Source: DASVTR01 sp033855775
Lineage (GTDB): Bacteria; Acidobacteriota; Blastocatellia; Pyrinomonadales; Pyrinomonadaceae
NCBI GenBank assembly: GCA_033855775.1
Contig: JAWVFT010000048.1
Span: 1-42,284 of the forward strand
Length of the DNA: 42,284 nt
Reading direction: 5' to 3'
The notes under the pieces were generated by a model. The model did no database searches, was not told the origin of the DNA, and saw only the letters and a list, made by a program, of their open reading frames with translations. Shown piece by piece: positions 36,289 through 42,284 of this stretch. A program made the position numbers and the translations under genes. Within the stretch, counting starts at the first letter, position 1. Every line of letters begins with the position of its first letter.

Positions 36289-37473
36289 CTAACTTTTTTC
36301 TTCAGCCACGTTGTCGTAACTTTCCAGATACTTAACGCCCGCCCCCGTGTTGAAAAGCACGACTCTTTCCGCCGGCTTAATCTTCCCTACCGCCGTCAAC
36401 TTTTTGAGCGCGGGCAAACACGCAGCGCCTTCCGGCGCGCAGAACAAACCCTCGCTCGCTCCAATCTCAAGTGTCGCCGCAATCAACTCCGCGTCGCTGA
36501 CGGCGACGGCCTCGCCGCCCGAAGCCCTGAGCGCATCCAGAATCAAAAAGTCTCCGATGGCGCGCGGCACGCGCAGGCCCGAAGCAGTAGTCGCAGCGTT
36601 TGGAAACTCGTCCGCGAAACGCTTGCCCGCCTTGAACGCTTCGACGATGGGAGCGCAACCGCTTGCCTGCACAGTCACCATGCGCGGTCGTTTGCCGTCT
36701 ATCCAACCCATCGCTTCCATCTCATCGAAAGCCTTCCACATGCCGATGAGCCCCGTGCCGCCGCCCGTCGGATAAATGATGACATCGGGCAGTTGCCAAT
36801 CGAACTGCTCGGCCAATTCATAACCGAGCGTCTTTTTGCCCTCGACGCGATACGGCTCTTTCAAGGTCGAGACATCGAACCAGCCTTCGGCTTCCTTGCG
36901 TCGCCCGACCTCCGCGCCGCAGTCCGTAATCAAGCCGTCCATCAAGTTGACGTGCGCGCCCGTCTGTTCACACTCGATGATGTTGGCGCGCGGCGTATCG
37001 CGCGGCATAAAGATGTGGGCTTCGAGTCCGGCCCGCGCCGCGTAGGCCGCGAGCGCGCCCGCGGCGTTTCCAGCGGACGGGACGGCCAGCTTTCGCGCGC
37101 CCAACTCAAGGGCCATCGAAACGGCTGTCGCCATGCCCCGCGCCTTAAAGCTCTGCGTCGGATTCTGCGACTCGTCCTTGATGTAAAGCTGCGCGAAGCC
37201 GAGTTGCTCGCCCAGGCGACGCGCGTGCAGGAGCGGCGTCCAGCCTTCACCGAGCGAGACGATATGCTCGTCTTGTTCGACCGGCAACACTTCGCGGTAA
37301 CGCCAGAGGTCTGCGCCTCTCGCCCGCAGAGATTCTTTTGTCAAAGTGCGCGCCGCGCTCTCCAGGTCGTAGCGAACCAGCAGCGGCTTGCCGCATTCCG
37401 CGCACAAGTTCTGCAAGCGTCGTGCCTCGTGTCGCAGGCCGCACGCGCCGCATTCCAGATGTGTGACGTTCAT
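36289..37473 (-). CDS. thrC: Threonine synthase
   Basis: A PLP enzyme of 394 residues that converts O-phosphohomoserine to threonine. It has an N-terminal zinc ribbon (Cys8, Cys11, Cys24, Cys27) often present in this branch. The fold-type II PLP domain follows, with the lysine in NPTQSFKARG, the serine/asparagine loop PSAGNAAGALAAY and the phosphate-binding PTGGGTGLIG. The ATG at 37473 follows an AAGGAAA purine run. A long leader of about 140 bases lies between a candidate promoter (37625-37654) and the start. It heads a - strand transcript with the TPR and phosphodiesterase genes, which have no obvious biosynthetic link to it. Confidence 0.93.
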   Translation of the reverse strand: MNVTHLECGACGLRHEARRLQNLCAECGKPLLVRYDLESAARTLTKESLRARGADLWRYREVLPVEQDEHIVSLGEGWTPLLHARRLGEQLGFAQLYIKDESQNPTQSFKARGMATAVSMALELGARKLAVPSAGNAAGALAAYAARAGLEAHIFMPRDTPRANIIECEQTGAHVNLMDGLITDCGAEVGRRKEAEGWFDVSTLKEPYRVEGKKTLGYELAEQFDWQLPDVIIYPTGGGTGLIGMWKAFDEMEAMGWIDGKRPRMVTVQASGCAPIVEAFKAGKRFADEFPNAATTASGLRVPRAIGDFLILDALRASGGEAVAVSDAELIAATLEIGASEGLFCAPEGAACLPALKKLTAVGKIKPAERVVLFNTGAGVKYLESYDNVAEEKS

Positions 37474-37525
37474 CGTTGACGTTTCCTTTTTTGCTTAAGA
37501 TAAATGCTCTGCTAAACAACGCATT

Positions 37526-37567
37526 CGGGCGGCGCGCGTTTCCCGCCTTCGCATCACAGCGCGCCCG
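37526..37567 (-). promoter_or_regulatory. GC-rich hairpin in the thrC leader
   Basis: On the - strand CGGGCGCGC pairs with GCGCGCCGCCCG, giving nine base pairs with a three-base bulge. It lies about 55 bases before the thrC ATG, inside the predicted leader. It could modulate thrC expression, but no T-tract or threonine-rich leader peptide was found. Confidence 0.4.
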
Positions 37568-37624
37568 AAACAATTTTCCTCAGCCGCTTTTCCAACTCAC
37601 TCCGGCAGCTTTCCCGAACCTTAC

Positions 37625-37654
37625 ATGATAAGCCCGCCAAGCCTTTTCCGTCAG
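37625..37654 (-). promoter_or_regulatory. Candidate promoter for thrC
   Basis: On the - strand CTGACG (37654-37649), an 18-base spacer and TATCAT (37630-37625) give a moderate sigma-70 match. It lies about 150 bases before the thrC start. Confidence 0.4.
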
Positions 37655-37688
37655 GTGGAGTATTCATATTGCGCCGCAGTTAAAAGCC

Positions 37689-37773
37689 AAAGCGCGAATG
37701 CCAATCAACGAAGTCAAGTTTGATGGCTCACGATTTTGGACTTTGGAGATTGGACTTTGAACTTGAATGGCTT
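37689..37773. repeat. Degenerate heptamer inverted element between thrC and the HAD gene
   Basis: The right part (37736-37773) reads as tandem heptamers (GGACTTT, GGAGATT, GGACTTT, GAACTTG). The left part (37689-37722) is roughly its reverse complement. It belongs to the same hairpin class but is worn. With the thrC promoter and leader it covers the divergent gap. Confidence 0.5.
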
Positions 37774-37787
37774 TACCTTTTGTCGGA

Positions 37788-38699
37788 ATGGCAATTCGTT
37801 TAATCGCGCTCGATTTGGATGGGACGCTGCTGACCTCGCGTGGCGAAGTGAGCGAGGGCAACCGGCTGGCTCTCAAGCGCGCCCGCGAGCGCGGCGTGCT
37901 GGTCGCGCTGGCGACGGGCCGCCGCTTCCGCGACGCGCGCCCGCTGGCCCTCGACCTCGGCCTCGATGTCGCGCTCATCTCGCACAACGGCGCGCTGACC
38001 AAACACGCGCGCTCCCTCGAAAACGTCTCCGTCTCGCTCTTGCCGTTTGAGGCCGCGCGCGATGTGCTGCGCATCGGTCGCGCCGCCGGGATGGACGCCA
38101 TGATTTCGGACGACGCCAAGGGCAAGGGCGTGCTCGTCTACGACCACTTGAGCGACGGCAACGAAGCTCTGGCGCGATACATCGCATGGTCGCGCCGCAT
38201 CCACGGCGACGAAGTTGACGAAGCCGTGCGCCGCGTCGCTTCACTCTCGGAATATCTGGACCACGCGCCCGTTCACATCTCCTTTTCGGGAACCGTCGCG
38301 CAGATGCACAACCTCGGCGAAACTATCAAGTGTGAGATGCAAGGGCGCGTCAAAGTCTTCAGCACCATCTATCGCAAGCAGGACTTCGCCTTGCTCGATG
38401 TCTTGCACCCGGAGGCATCGAAGGGCGCGGGCGTGGCGGCGACTGCCGCCGAGCACGGCATCCGGCGCGAAGAGGTGATGGCCGTCGGAGATAATTTCAA
38501 CGACCTTGAGATGCTGCACTACGCAGGCACGCCCGTCGTCATGGGCAACGCCGACGCGGCCCTGCTCGACATCGCGGGCTTTCACACGACGGCCACCAAC
38601 GACGAAGACGGCGTGGCTCTCGCGGTCGAACGCTTCGTTCTACAACCCGCTCAAGAGTCGGAAGCCTTGAATCTTAAGTCCACAGAATTTTCCTCTTGA
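37788..38699 (+). CDS. HAD-superfamily Cof-type phosphatase
   Basis: A cytoplasmic HAD hydrolase of 303 residues, of the Cof/YidA subfamily that dephosphorylates sugar phosphates or cofactors. Motif I is IALDLDGTLL, motif II lies in ALATGRR, the motif III lysine is in HPEASKGAGV, and motif IV is VGDNFNDLEML. The C2 cap lies between motifs II and III as expected. I chose the ATG at 37788 (MAIRLIALDLD), which starts the motif at the usual distance. An ATG at 37767 inside the heptamer element adds seven residues. The substrate is unknown. It ends 51 bases before the cyclophilin start. Confidence 0.87.
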   Translation: MAIRLIALDLDGTLLTSRGEVSEGNRLALKRARERGVLVALATGRRFRDARPLALDLGLDVALISHNGALTKHARSLENVSVSLLPFEAARDVLRIGRAAGMDAMISDDAKGKGVLVYDHLSDGNEALARYIAWSRRIHGDEVDEAVRRVASLSEYLDHAPVHISFSGTVAQMHNLGETIKCEMQGRVKVFSTIYRKQDFALLDVLHPEASKGAGVAATAAEHGIRREEVMAVGDNFNDLEMLHYAGTPVVMGNADAALLDIAGFHTTATNDEDGVALAVERFVLQPAQESEALNLKSTEFSS

Positions 38700-38750
38700 C
38701 CGGAAGGCTTTCGCGGCTCAAGACCTCAGACCAATTTTTTAAGGAGACAG

Positions 38751-39239
38751 ATGATGGCAAATCGCACCGCAGTTATTCAAACGAACATGGGAACCATTCG
38801 CTTCGAGCTTTTGGAAGAAGACGCGCCGAAGGCGACCGAGAATTTTCGCACGCTCGCCGAAAAAGGCTACTACGACGGCGTTATTTTTCATCGCGTCATC
38901 AAAGGCTTCATGATTCAGGGCGGCGACCCGACGGGAACGGGCCGGGGCGGCGAATCCGCCTGGGGCGGACGCTTCAACGACGAAATCAATCGCTCATCGC
39001 CACTCTATCAAGGCCCGTACGCGGCAGGCACGGTGGCGATGGCGAACGCCGGGCCGAACACCAACGGCTCGCAGTTTTTCATCATGCACACGGACTATTC
39101 GCTGCCGCCGAGCTACACGAAGTTTGGGCGCGTCATCGAAGGGCAGGATGTCGTCAACGCCATCGCCACGGCGCAGACCAGCGCGGGCGACAAGCCGGTC
39201 AGCGAAGTGCGTATGGAGAAAGTGACCATCGAAGAATAA
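38751..39239 (+). CDS. Peptidyl-prolyl cis-trans isomerase, cyclophilin type
   Basis: A cyclophilin of 162 residues that catalyses proline isomerisation during protein folding. Catalytic and core motifs are complete: FHRVIKGFMIQGGDPTGTGRG, then AGTVAMANAGPNTNGSQFFI, then FGRVIEGQDVV. It has no signal peptide, so it is a cytoplasmic form. AAGGAGACAG directly before the ATG at 38751 is a very good ribosome site; an ATG at 38754 is equally possible. Nothing unusual is seen. Confidence 0.95.
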   Translation: MMANRTAVIQTNMGTIRFELLEEDAPKATENFRTLAEKGYYDGVIFHRVIKGFMIQGGDPTGTGRGGESAWGGRFNDEINRSSPLYQGPYAAGTVAMANAGPNTNGSQFFIMHTDYSLPPSYTKFGRVIEGQDVVNAIATAQTSAGDKPVSEVRMEKVTIEE

Positions 39240-39405
39240 AGCGCGCGGGCGATGCTCTTCGACAGCGAAACTTTATCGACAGCATCGCTCTCGTCTGTGT
39301 CACTTTCGGCAGCATCACTGCCTGGTAGCATCGCGTTCGGCGGCGTCGCTCTCGTCGGCGGCTGTCATCTCATCGCTCGTCAACTTTTTTACGTTGGAGA
39401 CTCGC

Positions 39406-41475
39406 ATGAACAATCTCTCAAGACAGTCGCGCCGCCGTCGCGCGACGCTCGCGGCTTCGCTGTGCGCCGCGCTGTTGTTGCCCTTCGTCAACTTCCACTC
39501 CGCCGTCGCGCAATCTCAGAAGGCGGCGGCAAGCGCGCAGGTCGTCGAGAGCGGAAAGTTTCGCCTGCACAAGTTTGAGCAGGCCATCGGCGAAGAGAGC
39601 TATGAAATCACGCGCGATAAAGACTCGCTTCTCCTGCGCTCGAACTTCGAGTTTACAGACCGCACGACGCGCGTGCCGCTCACAGCCTCGCTGCGCATGC
39701 GTCAAGATTTGACGCCCGAACAATTTGAGATTAAGGGCAGCACCGCCAGAACTTCGACCATTGATTCGGCGGTCGTCATCAAGGACGGCTCGGCCAGCAT
39801 TCGCAGCGGCGCTGAGACGAAACAAGTCGCCGTCCCCGAAAGCTTCTTCACCATCAGCGGCTACGCGCCCATCTCGATGCAGATGATGCTCGTGCGCTAT
39901 ATCACGACGCACGATGTCAGGAAGCCTCTGCCGATTCTGCCGGGCGGCGCGGTGACGGTCGAAAAGCGCGGGCGCGACGTTGTTAAGATTAAAGACAAAG
40001 AGTTGGCTCTGGACCGTTACACCGTCAGCGGCCTCATCTGGGGGCGCGAGTCGCTCTGGCTCGACTCGTCGCAGCAACTCATCGCCGCCGTCACAATTGA
40101 TGCGGAGTTTGACCACTTGGAGGCCATCCGAGAAGGCTACGAGACGGCGTTGCCGACCTTCGTCAGCCGCGCGGCTGAAGACAACATGGCCGCGCTGGCG
40201 GAGCTTGGCAATCGCATCAGCCCGCAACGCAAGGGAGCGCTCGCCATCACGGGCGCAACCCTCATTGACGGCACGGGCAAGCCCGCCGTGGCCGATGCCG
40301 TGGTCGTCGTCGAAGGCGACCGCATCGTCGCCGCAGGGCCGCGCGCGCAAGTCAAAATCCCGAAGGGCGCGAGCATCATTGACGCGCGCGGCAAGACCGT
40401 CATGCCCGGCCTCTGGGACATGCACGCGCACTTTGAGCAAGTCGAATGGGGGCCGATTTATCTGGCGGCGGGAGTGACGACCGTGCGCGATGTGGGCAAC
40501 GAGTTTGAGTTCATCACAGCCGTGCGCGACGCCGTTAAGAGCGGTCGCGGCCTTGGCCCGCGCATGCTGCTCGCGGGCATCGTGGACGGCGATAGCGCGG
40601 GAGCGCTCGGCATCATTCGCGCCAACACGCCGGAAGAAGCGCGCGCCGTCGTCAATCGCTACAAGAACGCGGGCTTTGACCAGATTAAGATTTATAGCTC
40701 AATCAAGCCGGACATCCTCGCCGCCATCACAGCCGAAGCGCACCGCCTCGGCCTGACCGTCACCGGCCACGTTCCCAACGGCATGAACGCCGTCCAGGCG
40801 GTCGAAGCCGGGATGGATCAGATTAACCACATACAGTATCTTCCGGCGGTCTTGCGCCCCAAAGATTTCAGGCCGCAGCAAGGCGTCGCGCCGCCGCCGA
40901 TTGACATGGACTCGGCTGAAGTCAAGCAGACCATTCAATTCTTCAAAGAGCACGGAACGGTCTTTGACCCGACCGTCGCGCTCTTCGAGTTGCTCTGGCA
41001 TCCGACCGACACGCCGATTAAGACTTTCGAGCCGGGCGTCGAAAAGATTGCGAGCGAACTCGCGGGGCCAATCAACAACATGGGCGCTCCGCCAAAGAGC
41101 GCGACCCTGCTGCGCTCTCGTCTCGAACAATACTTCGCCATCATCGGCGCGCTCCATCGCGCCGGAATCCCCATCGTCGCAGGCACAGACCAGGCCGTTC
41201 CCGGCCACAGCCTGCACCGCGAAATAGAACTCTACGTCAAGTCAGGCTTCACGCCGATGGAAGCGATTCAAGCGGCGACGACGGTTCCGGCCCGCGTCAT
41301 GAAGCTCGACAAAGAAGTCGGCACAATCGAAGCGGGCAAACGCGCCGACCTGATTATCCTCGACGCCAATCCGCTCGAATCAATCAGCAACATTCGCAAG
41401 GTGCGCTCCGTCATCACCGGCGGTCGCCTCTACGACACAGCCCAACTCTGGCAAAGCGTCGGCTTCAAGCCATGA
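39406..41475 (+). CDS. Secreted metal-dependent amidohydrolase (prolidase-like)
   Basis: An exported protein of 689 residues. The signal (LAASLCAALLLPFVNFHSAVA) is followed by about 220 residues without clear family, then a complete amidohydrolase domain. Metal-site residues are His340 and His342 in DMHAHFE, Lys428 in KIYSS as the likely carboxylated lysine, His455 in GHVP, His475 in INHIQ and Asp595 in AGTDQA. Relatives include imidazolonepropionase-like and Xaa-Pro dipeptidase enzymes. With the PIG-L and M14 proteins it adds to a theme of extracellular degradation. I chose the ATG at 39406, preceded by GGAG, over a TTG at 39394. Confidence 0.87.
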   Translation: MNNLSRQSRRRRATLAASLCAALLLPFVNFHSAVAQSQKAAASAQVVESGKFRLHKFEQAIGEESYEITRDKDSLLLRSNFEFTDRTTRVPLTASLRMRQDLTPEQFEIKGSTARTSTIDSAVVIKDGSASIRSGAETKQVAVPESFFTISGYAPISMQMMLVRYITTHDVRKPLPILPGGAVTVEKRGRDVVKIKDKELALDRYTVSGLIWGRESLWLDSSQQLIAAVTIDAEFDHLEAIREGYETALPTFVSRAAEDNMAALAELGNRISPQRKGALAITGATLIDGTGKPAVADAVVVVEGDRIVAAGPRAQVKIPKGASIIDARGKTVMPGLWDMHAHFEQVEWGPIYLAAGVTTVRDVGNEFEFITAVRDAVKSGRGLGPRMLLAGIVDGDSAGALGIIRANTPEEARAVVNRYKNAGFDQIKIYSSIKPDILAAITAEAHRLGLTVTGHVPNGMNAVQAVEAGMDQINHIQYLPAVLRPKDFRPQQGVAPPPIDMDSAEVKQTIQFFKEHGTVFDPTVALFELLWHPTDTPIKTFEPGVEKIASELAGPINNMGAPPKSATLLRSRLEQYFAIIGALHRAGIPIVAGTDQAVPGHSLHREIELYVKSGFTPMEAIQAATTVPARVMKLDKEVGTIEAGKRADLIILDANPLESISNIRKVRSVITGGRLYDTAQLWQSVGFKP

Positions 41476-41582
41476 TGGTTGACGAAGAGGCGACGGCGAC
41501 GATGAAGTTGCCGAATATCTTTGACGCGCTCGCGCATGAAATATCAGTGGAAAATCATGATATAGTTGGAAGCCTGATTTGA
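41472..41582 (+). CDS. Possible 36-residue small protein coupled to the amidohydrolase gene
   Basis: A 36-codon frame begins at an ATG overlapping the amidohydrolase stop as ATGA and ends 15 bases before the Uma2 start. The peptide (from MMVDEEATATMKLPNIFDAL, ending in DIVGSLI) is mildly amphipathic and has no recognised family. The start-stop overlap is suggestive, but the second half becomes AT-rich. It may also hold a promoter for the Uma2 gene. Support is weak. Confidence 0.25.
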   Translation: MMVDEEATATMKLPNIFDALAHEISVENHDIVGSLI

Positions 41583-41597
41583 AACACAGAGAAGCTT

Positions 41598-42194
41598 ATG
41601 TCCAGTCAACCTATTCCATATTTGACGCCTGAAGAATATCTCGCTCTTGAGCGTAAATCGGAGTTCAGGAGCGAGTATATCAACGGTCAAATGGTGGCGA
41701 TGACCGGAGCCAGCCGGAAGCACAATCTCATTGCCACTAACATTACTGCTGAGCTAAGACAGCAATTAAAGAAAAAGCCGTGTGAAGTTTATGCCAACGA
41801 CATGCGCATCAGAGTCCCCGCAACCGGCTTATATACTTACCCGGACATTGTTGTCGTGTGCGGCGAGCCGAAGTTGGAGGACAACTTTTTTGACACGCTG
41901 CTTAACCCGACGCTGATAGTCGAGATTCTATCCGACTCTACGGAGTCTTATGACCGTGGCAAAAAGTTTAGCGATTACCGCACCGTCGAATCCCTCGCCG
42001 AATATCTGCTGGTCGCGCAGCACGAGCACAAGGTTGAGCAATATGTGAAACAGGCTGACGGGCGTTGGCTGCTTTCGGACGTTGGTTCGCTCGCAGGCAA
42101 AGTCGAGTTGGCTTCCATCTCGTGCGTGCTGGCCCTCGATGAAGTCTACGATAAAGTATGCGAATCAGGAGTAGGAGAAGCAGATGAGCAATGA
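41598..42194 (+). CDS. Uma2-family (DUF820) PD-(D/E)xK nuclease
   Basis: A protein of 198 residues in the Uma2/DUF820 family, a PD-(D/E)xK nuclease fold that is widespread, often multicopy and functionally obscure. The start (YLTPEEYLALERKSEFRSEYINGQMVAMTGAS), the central YTYPDIVVVCGEP with the acidic active-site residue, PTLIVEILSDSTESYDRG with the glutamate, and KKFSDYRTVESLAEYLLV are all typical. AGAGAAGC precedes the ATG at 41598. Its base composition is more AT-rich than the neighbours, which suits a mobile accessory gene. It is next to the partial gene at the window edge. Confidence 0.9.
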   Translation: MSSQPIPYLTPEEYLALERKSEFRSEYINGQMVAMTGASRKHNLIATNITAELRQQLKKKPCEVYANDMRIRVPATGLYTYPDIVVVCGEPKLEDNFFDTLLNPTLIVEILSDSTESYDRGKKFSDYRTVESLAEYLLVAQHEHKVEQYVKQADGRWLLSDVGSLAGKVELASISCVLALDEVYDKVCESGVGEADEQ

Positions 42195-42210
42195 GCGATA
42201 AGATAGTTTT

Positions 42211-42284
42211 GTGGAAACTACACTTATCGAACTCTACTTGCTCATCTGCCGCCTCTACGATACGCAGCCCATCCTGAAACAGCA
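42211..42284 (+). CDS. Start of a gene cut by the window edge, possibly a transposase
   Basis: From a GTG at 42211 the frame stays open to the end of the window and reads METTLIELYLLICRLYDTQP followed by ILKQ. The helical, leucine-rich start recalls N-termini of some DDE transposases, but 24 residues are too few to be sure. It begins 16 bases after the Uma2 stop. Confidence 0.35.
   Translation, partial: METTLIELYLLICRLYDTQPILKQ

Noticed and set aside
35719..37479. 586-codon open frame antisense to the TPR and thrC genes
   Set aside because: It crosses two well-supported genes on the other strand and shows no family similarity; a shadow frame.
37474..37660. Threonine attenuator or T-box riboswitch
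   Set aside because: No threonine-rich leader peptide, T-box motif or T-tract terminator is visible.
39252..39405. Small serine- and alanine-rich gene before the amidohydrolase
   Set aside because: The composition comes from short imperfect repeats and the frame runs into the amidohydrolase gene out of phase.

Overview
The window is 42.3 kb of dense, moderately GC-rich bacterial chromosome with about 38 protein genes and no rRNA, tRNA, CRISPR array or complete insertion sequence that I can support. The gene mix suggests an Acidobacteriota, probably class Blastocatellia. The clues are large secreted PIG-L deacetylases, M14 carboxypeptidases and prolidase-like amidohydrolases, a DciA-like DUF721 protein, a bacterial deoxyhypusine-synthase homologue, and scattered Uma2, DUF433 and DUF4926 genes. 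This taxonomy is an inference from gene content, not a computed placement.

Layout. 39-5440 is a molybdenum hydroxylase cluster: 2Fe-2S subunit, molybdopterin subunit, two small accessory genes, FAD subunit and a MocA-like cofactor nucleotidyltransferase. Its FAD subunit has the four-cysteine [4Fe-4S] insert known from 4-hydroxybenzoyl-CoA reductase. 5575-9643 holds a cysteine-free TlpA-like protein, Maf, a small membrane protein, DUF721, gatC and gatA. 9691-9900 is a ten-unit array of 21-bp near-palindromes. 9992-15161 holds a glutaredoxin pair (- strand) and an ABC importer (lipoprotein, ATPase, fused permease) interrupted by an orphan DUF433 gene. 15279-22984 is mostly secreted or envelope proteins: a coiled-coil lipoprotein, a PIG-L deacetylase, an M14 carboxypeptidase with an SRPBCC protein, and a zinc-ribbon protein.

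23099-32234 is a nitrogen and polyamine block. glnA and glnE (- strand) encode glutamine synthetase and its adenylyltransferase. Divergent from them is speA, a deoxyhypusine-synthase-like gene and speB. A consensus sigma-70 promoter drives glnA. 32256-37473 (- strand) holds an ABC-2 ATPase, a secreted unknown, a type I phosphodiesterase translationally coupled to a TPR protein, and threonine synthase. 37788-42284 holds a HAD phosphatase, a cyclophilin, a secreted amidohydrolase, a Uma2 nuclease and the start of an unidentified gene cut by the window edge.

The most unusual feature at window scale is a set of hairpins with one architecture but unrelated sequences. Long inverted arms are built from tandem 7- or 8-bp units: 13302-13501 (inside the permease gene), 22983-23105, 26158-26237 (perfect 27-bp arms between glnA and glnE), 30042-30128 and 31211-31319 (perfect 32-bp arms between polyamine genes). 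More degenerate examples lie at other gene borders. Together with the 21-bp array and the nested insertion in the molybdenum hydroxylase operon, these are the strongest leads.
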